Shown in pieces: positions 1 to 6,527 of a DNA stretch of 15,165 nucleotides. The stretch's first letter is position 1; each line of letters opens with the position of its first letter. The translations under genes and the position numbers were made by a program. Location: the NCBI GenBank assembly GCA_964528535.1, contig CAZGSQ010000093.1, forward strand, positions 1 to 15,165. The letters are read 5' to 3'. This DNA comes from CAINVV01 sp964528535. Its GTDB lineage: Bacteria; Bacteroidota; Bacteroidia; Bacteroidales; Prolixibacteraceae. The notes beneath the pieces were generated by a model. It saw only the letters and a program-made list of their open reading frames with translations. It was not told where the DNA came from and searched no databases.

Positions 1-107
1 GTATTGATAAGTCAGGTAATATGTCTGTTTCATTTACAAAAAAAGGCGAGCGTCACAATTATAGTTTTGAGAATGAAAATAAAGGACTGTTTTTGAAAAA
101 ATTCTGA
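1..107 (+). CDS. 3' end of an unknown protein (partial)
   Basis: An open frame enters from the left edge in the frame starting at base 3 and ends at TGA 105-107. It gives about 34 C-terminal residues, polar and rich in Lys, Asn, Ser and Phe, ending in GLFLKKF. There is no recognisable motif, so no function is assigned. A rho-independent terminator about 75 bases downstream supports this being the end of a real transcription unit. The frame is short enough that it could be chance, but the terminator and the plus-strand orientation favour a gene. Confidence 0.5.
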   Translation, partial: IDKSGNMSVSFTKKGERHNYSFENENKGLFLKKF

Positions 108-181
108 ATTTATTTCGACAAGAAAATCTGGGATATTGCAATTAATTATAATTCAATCCAATAGTTCCTCTGCATTATTTT

Positions 182-220
182 AAAAGGGATTCGGACTGCT
201 TGAGCCTGAATCCCTTTTTT
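182..220 (+). terminator. Rho-independent terminator of the upstream partial gene
   Basis: The stem AAAAGGGATTC (182-192) pairs with GAATCCCTTTT (208-218), the loop is about 15 nt, and a run of six T ends at 220. The A-run on the 5' side means it could also work weakly on the minus strand. Confidence 0.8.
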
Positions 221-244
221 AGCTCTGCTTTGAAGTGGTTGTAA

Positions 245-288
245 CCAGAAAAATAAGGTCCCAGTAAACGGAATGTTTACTGGGACCT
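245..288 (-). terminator. Terminator of the minus-strand tRNA-fMet
   Basis: A perfect 14-bp inverted repeat (256-269 with 275-288, 5-nt loop) lies 4 bases past the 3' end of the tRNA. Read on the minus strand it is followed by a T-rich run (TTATTTTT). No such T-run follows on the plus strand, so it serves the tRNA. Confidence 0.8.
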
Positions 289-292
289 CTTG

Positions 293-365
<73 letters not shown>

Positions 366-405
366 GTATATTTTTTAAAACCAACTGTGTTTGGTTTTGT
401 GGGGA

Positions 406-435
406 CAAAGATAGCCAAATTTTCCGGTTTTGCAA
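406..435 (-). promoter_or_regulatory. Promoter of tRNA-fMet (Bacteroidota type)
   Basis: On the minus strand the -7 box TATCTTTG (complement of 406-413) matches TAnnTTTG. A TTG (complement of 433-435) lies 19 nt upstream, the usual spacing for the housekeeping sigma factor of this phylum. The predicted start is near base 400, leaving a leader of about 35 nt. That leader holds an 8-bp hairpin (AAAACCAA 377-384 with TTGGTTTT 391-398) just 5' of the mature tRNA. Confidence 0.65.
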
Positions 436-464
436 TTAAAATGCAAGTTTTTTGTGTATGTTTG
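428..464 (+). promoter_or_regulatory. Promoter of the M23 peptidase/dxr/rseP cluster
   Basis: TATGTTTG at 457-464 is a perfect TAnnTTTG -7 box 22 bases before the ATG at 487. The only TTG upstream at a plausible distance is TTTTG 428-432, with a long 24-nt spacer, so the -33 element is less certain. The box position argues against any start codon upstream of it. Confidence 0.5.
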
Positions 465-486
465 GATTTTCAAGAAAACGCTTCAC

Positions 487-1350
487 ATGCCGGCAGAAAG
501 AAAAAGAGATAAACTGAAGAAACTATTCAAGAATCCCTACAGGATTGTTATCTTCAACGACCTCAACCTTCATATTATCAAACAGATCAGGTTTGATGCC
601 CGTACCCTAATGCTTTGGCTGGTCGGTGCCATCGTTTCAATTATCATTGGCGTAACCATCCTTATCGCATTTACTCCCTTGCGGGAATATATCCCAGGAT
701 ATCCAAGCGGTAAATTTCGCGACAAACTGATTCAAAATGCCCTGGTTACAGACTCACTCGAGCAGAAAATAAACCTTTACGACCGCTATTTTCGCGACAT
801 GCGTGCCATGCTCAGCGGCGAAAATTCATTGGATTCTGCGACGAAACGTGATTCCATCGTTCGACCCAATCTCAACGAACTGAAACGTGTCAACCACGAC
901 AGTGTTTTCAAGGATGAACTCGAGCAGGAACAGTTTAACCTGCACATCGGATCAGGGAGTTCAAGAAAAAGCGGACTGGCCAGCTTGCTCTTTTTCCCTC
1001 CCCTGAAAGGAATGATCACGGGGAAACAGGACATTGCAGCGGGACACTATGGCGTGGATGTAGTGGCAAAACTTAACGCAAGAATTTCGGCGGCCCTCGA
1101 TGGAACTGTCATCTTCTCAGAATGGACCATGGAAACGGGCTATGTGATTATGGTTCAACACGATCAGAATATCGTTACCTGTTACAAACACAATTCGGAA
1201 CTCCTAAAAAAACAAGGCGATAAAGTCAAGGCTGGCGAGGTGATTGCCATCATGGGGAATACTGGAAAAGAGACTACCGGGCCTCACCTCCATTTCGAAC
1301 TATGGGTCAATGGCAACCCAATCAACCCCGAAGATTACATCAGTTTCTAA
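487..1350 (+). CDS. M23/LytM-type zinc metallopeptidase, membrane anchored
   Basis: This 287-residue protein is probably a peptidoglycan endopeptidase, or a LytM-fold activator of cell-wall hydrolases, facing the periplasm. A basic N-terminus (about 1-40) is followed by one hydrophobic segment (about 41-62), a polar, probably helical linker, and a C-terminal M23 domain (about 165-287). The zinc-site signatures are present: H187-x3-D191 in GHYGVDV, and H267-x-H269 in PHLHFELW. Because the ligands are complete, activity is plausible. An in-frame ATG at 430 exists, but it lies upstream of the predicted -7 box and would add an atypical leader, so ATG 487 is preferred. dxr follows after 13 nt and rseP after it, suggesting one transcript. 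The family call is firm; the exact substrate is not visible. Confidence 0.88.
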   Translation: MPAERKRDKLKKLFKNPYRIVIFNDLNLHIIKQIRFDARTLMLWLVGAIVSIIIGVTILIAFTPLREYIPGYPSGKFRDKLIQNALVTDSLEQKINLYDRYFRDMRAMLSGENSLDSATKRDSIVRPNLNELKRVNHDSVFKDELEQEQFNLHIGSGSSRKSGLASLLFFPPLKGMITGKQDIAAGHYGVDVVAKLNARISAALDGTVIFSEWTMETGYVIMVQHDQNIVTCYKHNSELLKKQGDKVKAGEVIAIMGNTGKETTGPHLHFELWVNGNPINPEDYISF

Positions 1351-1363
1351 CCTCTTTCCCAAC

Positions 1364-2521
1364 ATGAAGAAGATAGCACTCTTAGGCGCTACCGGATCAA
1401 TCGGACAACAAACACTTGAAATCATTGGGAAAAATCCCGATATGTTCTCGGTAGAAGTCCTTACTGCCAACAACAACGCCGAACTGTTGATCGCACAGGC
1501 TTTGAAATTTTTGCCCAACGTGGTTGTTATCAGCAATGAAGAAAAGTACCAGCAGGTAAAAGAGGCATTGTCCCATCTGCCTACCAAGGTTTATACAGGG
1601 TGCGACGCCATTGCGCAAGTGGTCGAAATGGGAAGTATCGACACGGTTGTAACCGCCATGGTAGGCTACTCAGGATTGTTGCCTACGCTTAGGGCAGTGA
1701 AGGCAGGCAAACAGATTGCCCTGGCCAACAAGGAAACCCTCGTCGTCGCCGGCGACCTGATTACAAGACTTGCCGTTGCCAACAGGGTTGAGATCCTTCC
1801 CATAGATTCGGAACATTCGGCCATCTTCCAGTGTCTTGTCGGGGAAGCTGAGGAGTCTGTCGAAAAAATCATACTTACCTGTTCGGGAGGTCCTTTCCAT
1901 GGGAAAACTGCTGCCGGGCTTGAACAAGTCACCCTCATGGAGGCACTCAAACATCCCAGGTGGGAGATGGGAGCTAAAATCACCATCGATTCAGCCACGC
2001 TGATGAACAAGGGATTCGAGGTCATCGAGGCAAAATGGCTCTTCGGACTTAAACCTGAGCAAATTGAGGTAGTGGTGCATCCGCAAAGCATCATCCACTC
2101 CATGGTGCAATTTTGCGACGGCTCCATCAAGGCCCAACTCGGGCTTCCTGACATGCGAATACCCATACAATTTGCCCTGGGATACCCCATGCGCATCAGG
2201 AATTCTCTGCCCCGTTTCAATTTTTCAGATTGCTCAGCCTTCACTTTTACACCGCCCGATACAAAAATATTTCGTAACCTTGCACTTTCTTATGAGGCAC
2301 TGTACAAAGGTGGTAACCTTGCCTGCGTGCTGAATGCTGCCAATGAGGTCTCCGTGAAAGCGTTTCTAAACGAAAGAATATCTTTTACGGATATTGCCGT
2401 CATCAATGAACGGGTCATGGAACACATCTCCTGGATCCAGCATCCTGAATTGGATGATTACATTGAGACAGACAAGGCCTCACGTCACTTTGCCGAAGAG
2501 ATAATATTGAAAATGAAGTAA
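1364..2521 (+). CDS. dxr: 1-deoxy-D-xylulose 5-phosphate reductoisomerase (Dxr/IspC)
   Basis: This 385-residue cytosolic enzyme rearranges and reduces 1-deoxyxylulose 5-phosphate to 2-C-methyl-D-erythritol 4-phosphate with NADPH, the committed step of the MEP isoprenoid pathway and the target of fosmidomycin. The NADPH loop GATGSIG is at residues 8-14. The metal-binding carboxylates are D148 and E150 in PIDSEHSAIFQ and E219 in NKGFEVIEAKW. ANKETLV, TCSGGPF, the stretch around HPQSIIHSMVQF and the C-terminal NAANEVSV block are also recognisable. Length is normal for the family. Upstream ATG codons in frame lie inside the M23 gene; ATG 1364 gives the canonical MKKIALLGATGS start. It sits 13 nt after the M23 gene and 18 nt before rseP. 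In many bacteria dxr and rseP are neighbours with uppS and cdsA; here those two are absent. Confidence 0.98.
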   Translation: MKKIALLGATGSIGQQTLEIIGKNPDMFSVEVLTANNNAELLIAQALKFLPNVVVISNEEKYQQVKEALSHLPTKVYTGCDAIAQVVEMGSIDTVVTAMVGYSGLLPTLRAVKAGKQIALANKETLVVAGDLITRLAVANRVEILPIDSEHSAIFQCLVGEAEESVEKIILTCSGGPFHGKTAAGLEQVTLMEALKHPRWEMGAKITIDSATLMNKGFEVIEAKWLFGLKPEQIEVVVHPQSIIHSMVQFCDGSIKAQLGLPDMRIPIQFALGYPMRIRNSLPRFNFSDCSAFTFTPPDTKIFRNLALSYEALYKGGNLACVLNAANEVSVKAFLNERISFTDIAVINERVMEHISWIQHPELDDYIETDKASRHFAEEIILKMK

Positions 2522-2539
2522 ATAAACAACATACTTTAC

Positions 2540-3868
2540 ATGATGGTAATTTTGATTAAAGCCGCTCAGCTGATCCTGAGCCTCTCCATACTGGTGATCC
2601 TGCATGAATTCGGACACTTCATCTTCGCCAAAATTTTTCATTGCAGGGTAGAGAAATTCTACCTCTTCTTCGATCCCTGGTTTTCACTCTTCAAGACACA
2701 AAGGGGTGAAACGGAATATGGCATAGGATGGCTGCCCCTTGGTGGCTACGTAAAGATCTCCGGGATGATCGATGAATCGATGGACAAGGAGCAGATGAAA
2801 CTACCACCTGAGCCTTGGGAATTCAGGTCAAAAACCACCTGGCAGCGACTAATCATCATGATCGGCGGGGTGTTGTTCAACCTTATTCTGGCACTTGTAC
2901 TCTATGCGATGATCCTGTTCGTTTGGGGCGAACAATATCTGCCCAATCAAAATGCAAAATTCGGAATCGTCGTTTCCGATACCGGTCGTGAAATTGGCCT
3001 GCAGAACGGAGATAAAATTCTCTCTGTAGATGGAAAAACGATAGAAAGCTTTACCAAGATTGTACCAACCATCGTTCTTGATGGTGCTCAATCGATCGAA
3101 ATACTGCGGGATACACAGAAACTGACGCTTCAAATCAAGAAGGAGATCATTCCCAAACTTCTCACTGACAAGAATATTCTATCGCTCCGCGTTCCTTTTG
3201 CCTGCAAGATCATCGCTTTTGCCAAACAATCGCCGGCCAGGGATGCCGGATTGGAACTCGGCGACGAAATTCTTACCATAGACAGCATCAAATTCAAATT
3301 CTATGACCAGTTTGTAGACCAACTGGCTGCCTCTAAAGGAAAAGAGATCAACGCACAGATTCGCCGGAACGGGGTACTCTCTTCACGTAAAATAACCATT
3401 GGAACTTCAGGATTAATTGGGATCCAGCGTGCCTATGACCTGGAGGGCGTCTTCGAATACAAGACCATCCACTACACCTTCCTGGAGTCGATTCCTGCCG
3501 GAATCGCCAAAGGATACCGCACGGTGGGTGATTATCTCAAGCAATTTAAATTGCTTTTCTCGCCAAAAACCAAGGCTTATGAATCACTTGGAGGATTCAT
3601 CGCCATCGGGAACATCTTCCCCAGCGTATGGGATTGGGAGTCGTTCTGGAACCTCACAGCCTTCCTCTCCATTATTTTGGCAGTGATGAATATTTTGCCG
3701 ATACCAGCCCTGGACGGAGGACATGTACTTTTCCTGCTCTACGAAATTGTCACCAGGCGCAAACCAAGCGATAAGTTTCTTGAATATGCCCAGATTGCCG
3801 GAATGGTTCTTCTCTTCAGCCTTTTGCTCTATGCCAATGGGAACGATATCATAAAATTATTTAGGTAA
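2540..3868 (+). CDS. rseP: RseP-type site-2 intramembrane zinc protease
   Basis: This 442-residue inner-membrane protease cuts membrane-embedded substrates, classically anti-sigma factors after a first site-1 cut, and also remnant signal peptides. The zinc motif HEFGH is at 22-26 in the first membrane segment. A second membrane segment spans about 103-130. Two PDZ-like domains follow (about 138-200 and 219-298; GLQNGDKILSVDG and GLELGDEILTID are typical loops). The third metal ligand is D392 in ILPIPALDGGH, and a last membrane segment spans about 420-433. All catalytic residues are present. ATG 2540 is followed directly by a second ATG at 2543, and either could be used. The gene is co-oriented with dxr 18 nt upstream. 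A role in ECF-sigma release is of interest because two ECF-like promoters lie just downstream, but no link is shown by the sequence. Confidence 0.96.
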   Translation: MMVILIKAAQLILSLSILVILHEFGHFIFAKIFHCRVEKFYLFFDPWFSLFKTQRGETEYGIGWLPLGGYVKISGMIDESMDKEQMKLPPEPWEFRSKTTWQRLIIMIGGVLFNLILALVLYAMILFVWGEQYLPNQNAKFGIVVSDTGREIGLQNGDKILSVDGKTIESFTKIVPTIVLDGAQSIEILRDTQKLTLQIKKEIIPKLLTDKNILSLRVPFACKIIAFAKQSPARDAGLELGDEILTIDSIKFKFYDQFVDQLAASKGKEINAQIRRNGVLSSRKITIGTSGLIGIQRAYDLEGVFEYKTIHYTFLESIPAGIAKGYRTVGDYLKQFKLLFSPKTKAYESLGGFIAIGNIFPSVWDWESFWNLTAFLSIILAVMNILPIPALDGGHVLFLLYEIVTRRKPSDKFLEYAQIAGMVLLFSLLLYANGNDIIKLFR

Positions 3869-3871
3869 CAA

Positions 3872-3905
3872 TTGGAATAACCGATCAAAACTATTGCTAT
3901 ATTTG
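3872..3905 (+). promoter_or_regulatory. Possible tatA promoter
   Basis: TATATTTG at 3898-3905 is a perfect TAnnTTTG box 26 bases before the tatA ATG. The nearest upstream TTG (3872-3874) is 23 nt away, longer than usual. It would let tatA be transcribed separately from rseP, which ends 63 bases upstream. Confidence 0.45.
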
Positions 3906-3931
3906 CCGGCAAACGCTAAAAACAGGACGCT

Positions 3932-4159
3932 ATGAACTTATTTATATTGGGTGTATTAAGTGGTGCGCATGTCATATTGATTATTGCTGCATTGCTCCTT
4001 TTGTTTGGAGGCCAAAAAATACCTGAATTAATGGGTGGACTCGGAAAAGGGATGAAAGAGTTCAAGAAAGCCATGAAAGAGGACGAGCCAACCACTCCTC
4101 CATCTTCTGCTCCTCCAGCCCCAACAGAAGAAAAGAAAAAAGAACCATGGAACCAATAG
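3932..4159 (+). CDS. tatA: Twin-arginine translocase subunit TatA/TatE family
   Basis: This 75-residue protein has the TatA plan. A short periplasmic N-terminus is followed by one membrane helix (about 10-26, ILIIAALLLLFGG), the hinge FGGQKIPELMGGLGKG, an amphipathic basic helix with KEFKKAMKE (about 42-50), and a disordered Pro/Lys/Glu-rich tail. TatA oligomers form the pore for export of folded proteins that carry RR signal peptides, together with TatC. No tatC or tatB is next to it, so the partner must lie elsewhere or its own unit is separate. A strong terminator follows directly, and a -7 box precedes it, so this may be a monocistronic unit. The length and motif make the family call safe; TatA versus TatB/E cannot be settled from sequence alone. 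Confidence 0.92.
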   Translation: MNLFILGVLSGAHVILIIAALLLLFGGQKIPELMGGLGKGMKEFKKAMKEDEPTTPPSSAPPAPTEEKKKEPWNQ

Positions 4160-4177
4160 TTCAAGTTGATGATATTT

Positions 4178-4215
4178 AAAAAAGACCCTGACGTAACCCG
4201 CCAGGGTCTTTTTTT
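4178..4215 (+). terminator. Rho-independent terminator after tatA
   Basis: AAAGACCCTG (4181-4190) pairs with CAGGGTCTTT (4202-4211), the loop is 11 nt and T continues to 4215. It separates the rseP/tatA block from the DUF2807 genes, which have their own promoters. Confidence 0.9.
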
Positions 4216-4228
4216 CTTTCTCTAATCT

Positions 4229-4254
4229 TGTAACGATTTCACATTACCTTCGTC
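4229..4254 (+). promoter_or_regulatory. ECF-sigma-type promoter of the first DUF2807 gene
   Basis: TGTAAC (4229-4234) and CGTC (4251-4254) are separated by 16 nt. The TGTAAC-N16-CGTC pattern resembles ECF sigma promoters such as those of B. subtilis SigX and SigW, and does not fit the housekeeping TAnnTTTG box. The same elements with the same spacing recur before the paralogue at 5040-5065. The core ends 45 bases before ATG 4300. Confidence 0.7.
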
Positions 4255-4299
4255 TTATAGGGAGATGTATAAAAATGTTTCACCAAAAATTAGCTCGTT

Positions 4300-5019
4300 A
4301 TGAAAAGTAAAATGATGCGCAATGCTATTGCTTTGTTGCTGATAACCTTCGCTTTTACATCCGTTTCCTGTATTCCCCACATCCATGGCAATGGCAAAGT
4401 TGTCAAGGAGGAGCGGTCCGTCGCAAACTTTGAGGCCATCTCTGTCAGCAACGGCATCGAGGTCCTTATCAACCAGGACACTTTTCAGAAAGTAGTGGCT
4501 GAGACCGACGAAAACATTCAGAAGATATTGAAAACTGTCGTTTCAGGTGGAAAACTTAAAATTTACATGGAAGAAGGAGTCCTCCACACCAAGAAATTGA
4601 AAGTGTATGTCACCGTGAAGTCATTGAAATCTGTCGAAGGCAGTTCAGGGTCGAACGTAAAAACCGACAACAAAATTACCGCCGAAAATCTCAAAATCGA
4701 TGTTTCCAGTGGATCGCATGTTAGCATGGAGGTCGCGTGCAACCAGCTCAAAACAGAATCCAGCAGTGGTAGTCACCTTTCAGTTTCAGGCACTGCGCAA
4801 TCAATTTCGGCCGATAGTTCAAGTGGTGCAAGCATTGACGCTGCAAGCCTGGTAGCCGAAAAAGGGAATGCCTCAGCTTCCAGCGGCGCACATGTAAAGG
4901 TACAGGTAACCAAAGATCTGAAAGCACACGCCAGCAGTGGCGGAGGAGTCACAGTCCTGGGCAATCCTGCCACGCGCGACACAGACAGCTCGAGCGGAGG
5001 ATCTGTGAACTTCAAGTAG
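4300..5019 (+). CDS. DUF2807 / head-GIN domain protein, first paralogue
   Basis: This 239-residue exported protein has an N-terminal hydrophobic signal ending in SVSC, with C24 as the probable lipoprotein cysteine, so it may be a lipoprotein. After a GNGKVVKEER-type start, a GIN/DUF2807 region runs to the end. It carries seven SSG motifs whose glycines are at residues 117, 138, 157, 176, 196, 214 and 233, a pitch of about 19. In the related family this regularity fits a right-handed beta-solenoid with one turn per repeat. The molecular function of DUF2807 is not known; adhesin-like or envelope roles are only suggested in the literature. It is followed after 75 bases by a same-length paralogue. 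The ECF-type promoter upstream suggests stress-responsive expression. The family assignment is strong; the lipoprotein call is moderate because S at -3 is not ideal. Confidence 0.88.
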   Translation: MKSKMMRNAIALLLITFAFTSVSCIPHIHGNGKVVKEERSVANFEAISVSNGIEVLINQDTFQKVVAETDENIQKILKTVVSGGKLKIYMEEGVLHTKKLKVYVTVKSLKSVEGSSGSNVKTDNKITAENLKIDVSSGSHVSMEVACNQLKTESSSGSHLSVSGTAQSISADSSSGASIDAASLVAEKGNASASSGAHVKVQVTKDLKAHASSGGGVTVLGNPATRDTDSSSGGSVNFK

Positions 5020-5039
5020 CACAATTTCTGCAATCCTCC

Positions 5040-5065
5040 TGTAACGTTTCTATTTCGCATTCGTC
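5040..5065 (+). promoter_or_regulatory. ECF-sigma-type promoter of the second DUF2807 gene
   Basis: TGTAAC (5040-5045) and CGTC (5062-5065) have a 16-nt spacer. Both elements extend identically to the copy at 4229-4254 (TGTAACG and TTCGTCTT), while most of the spacer differs. The core ends 29 bases before ATG 5095. No terminator lies between the two DUF2807 genes, so read-through from the first is also possible. Confidence 0.7.
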
Positions 5066-5094
5066 TTTGGAATGAAGAAACTAAATACATTATC

Positions 5095-5814
5095 ATGAAT
5101 CGTAAAAAATCGTTCATTTTTGCAGCATTGTGGATATTGGCCATTTCTTTGACATCTATAACTTGCATGGCGCAAACAGATGGAAATGGGAAAATTTCAC
5201 GGGAAGAGCGCAAACTTACAGGTTTCAAGGCTATTTCTGTAAGAAACGCTATCCGCTTGATTATCAGACAGGGAGATGAACAAAAAGTCGTTGCAGAAGC
5301 CGATGAAAACATCCTTCCTTATCTGAAAACAGAGGTTGTAGCGGGTGAATTAAGAATTGGCATCAAGGGAAACATCAACCATGTCAAAACAATGAATGTG
5401 TATGTCACTGTCAAACAACTCAATGAATTGGATGCCAGTTCAGCATGCAAAGTTACGACTGACACCAGGATAGAAGCCGGCGACATGAAAATCAATTGTA
5501 CGAGCGGATCAGCAGTGAACATGGAGCTCTCCTGCAGCAACCTGACCCTTCGGTCCAGCAGTGGCAGTGCCCTGGTGCTCACAGGAACTGCACAATCAAT
5601 TTCTGCTGAAAGTTCAAGCGGTTCGGCACTTGTCACCACAGACCTGAAGGCAGAAAAAGCAATGCTTGACGCTTCCAGCGGCGCTGCATTGGTCGTTCAG
5701 GTCACCAAAGAAGTTAAAGCACATGCCAGCAGTGGAGGACAGATCTCCATCACCGGGAATCCTGCCATCAGGGATTCTGACAGTTCAAGCGGAGGATCAG
5801 TCAGTTTCAAATAA
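5095..5814 (+). CDS. DUF2807 / head-GIN domain protein, second paralogue
   Basis: This 239-residue exported protein aligns end to end and without gaps to its upstream neighbour. Shared blocks include DGNGK/HGNGK near residue 30, KVVAE, YVTVK, GTAQSISA, VKAHASSGG and the C-terminal DSSSGGSV. The seven repeat corners fall at the same residue numbers (117 to 233), but the first is SSA and the second TSG instead of SSG. The N-terminus is a hydrophobic signal ending in SITCMAQ. Cleavage after CMA (signal peptidase I) is as likely as lipidation at C24, so its anchoring may differ from the first copy. It has its own ECF-type promoter and ends directly in a terminator. The biochemical role is unknown. 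Codon use is like its surroundings, so the pair looks like local duplication rather than transfer. Confidence 0.88.
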   Translation: MNRKKSFIFAALWILAISLTSITCMAQTDGNGKISREERKLTGFKAISVRNAIRLIIRQGDEQKVVAEADENILPYLKTEVVAGELRIGIKGNINHVKTMNVYVTVKQLNELDASSACKVTTDTRIEAGDMKINCTSGSAVNMELSCSNLTLRSSSGSALVLTGTAQSISAESSSGSALVTTDLKAEKAMLDASSGAALVVQVTKEVKAHASSGGQISITGNPAIRDSDSSSGGSVSFK

Positions 5815-5853
5815 AAAAAAGTACCCTGATGGTCGCATCAGGGTACTTTTTTT
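5813..5853. terminator. Bidirectional terminator between convergent genes
   Basis: GTACCCTGAT (5821-5830) and ATCAGGGTAC (5837-5846) form a perfect 10-bp stem with a 6-nt loop. Eight A precede it and seven T follow, so U-tracts are made in both directions. It ends the plus-strand DUF2807 gene (its stop codon overlaps the A-run) and the minus-strand TetR gene, which ends 16 bases beyond. Confidence 0.93.
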
Positions 5854-5868
5854 ATGGAATTATGGAAC

Positions 5869-6471
5869 CTAATCTCTTCGCATGATGCCGTAACAAATGA
5901 TCTTGACAATGGCATCCACACTCTTCCCCAAATCATTCGAACGGTAAGGCCCTGCAGAAAGCGGCATCTCCAAACCACGAATCGCGGTAGTGATACCAAT
6001 GGCCACCAGGGTAAAGTCCTTGATCACAAATTTGTGCTGCCTGGCTCCGTCCAATAGAATCCGTTTCATCATACGAATCTCCTCCTGATCGTATTGTGAT
6101 TTGATCTTGTCGATGAACTCTACAGCTGCCGTATCATTTTCGATGGCATTGTAAAAATTGGCCAACTGTCTGTATGTGGTGATTTTAGTCATTACATAAT
6201 CACGCAATTTATCGGCAGGATCCATGTCCTTCTGAAGTACTTTGGCCAATTCCACCCTCAAGATGTCTGCCTCCTTTTGAATTACCTCCTGAAAGAGATC
6301 CTCTTTGCTGCTAAAATAGTAGTAAAGAGAGCTTTTCCCCTTTCGAACGGCATTGGCTATGTCGTCCAGCGTGGTTTTTTTGTACCCGAATTTGCTGAAA
6401 ATTTCCTGTGCAATGGTTAAAATGTTCTCACGAACTGCATCTTTTTTGGTACCTAAGTTTTCGTTGCTCAT
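5869..6471 (-). CDS. TetR/AcrR-family transcriptional regulator
   Basis: This 200-residue protein has an N-terminal DNA-binding domain of the TetR type (about residues 12-60). It contains REN-ILTIAQEIFSKFGYKKTTLDDIA, a helix-turn-helix at about 33-53, and the family signature around KGKSSLYYYFSSKEDLF. The helical C-terminal part should bind an unknown ligand and dimerise. A longer reading from TTG 6498 exists, but that TTG lies inside a perfect TAnnTTTG promoter box on this strand, so ATG 6471 is chosen. It follows rnr by 33 nt on the same strand. Such regulators commonly repress themselves or a neighbour. No efflux or other obvious target gene is adjacent, so the regulon cannot be inferred. 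Confidence 0.9.
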   Translation of the reverse strand: MSNENLGTKKDAVRENILTIAQEIFSKFGYKKTTLDDIANAVRKGKSSLYYYFSSKEDLFQEVIQKEADILRVELAKVLQKDMDPADKLRDYVMTKITTYRQLANFYNAIENDTAAVEFIDKIKSQYDQEEIRMMKRILLDGARQHKFVIKDFTLVAIGITTAIRGLEMPLSAGPYRSNDLGKSVDAIVKIICYGIMRRD

Positions 6472-6495
6472 TGGATTTCGTTCATCATTATTGAC

Positions 6496-6527
6496 CAAAT
6501 ATAATTATTTTGTTGTAGAAACAACAA
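6496..6527 (-). promoter_or_regulatory. Internal promoter for the TetR gene, with possible operator
   Basis: The minus-strand -7 box TATATTTG (complement of 6496-6503) matches TAnnTTTG. TTG triplets lie 18 and 21 nt upstream, inside the last codons of rnr. These overlap an inverted repeat, TTGTTG-N6-CAACAA (6510-6527), of the size of a TetR operator. The promoter reading is fair; the operator is speculative because the repeat is also encoded by the rnr C-terminal codons. Confidence 0.45.

Noticed and set aside
377..398. 8-bp hairpin AAAACCAA/TTGGTTTT as a terminator
   Set aside because: On the plus strand it is followed by GTGGGG, on the minus strand by an A-run; neither gives a U-tract. It is more likely part of the tRNA leader.
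430..486. Longer N-terminus for the M23 peptidase from ATG 430
   Set aside because: The extension would be encoded across the predicted promoter box at 457-464; ATG 487 gives a conventional basic N-terminus before the membrane segment.
6472..6498. TTG start for the TetR gene
   Set aside because: The TTG is part of a TAnnTTTG promoter box; the ATG at 6471 lies 27 bases further into the same frame and leaves the whole DNA-binding domain intact.
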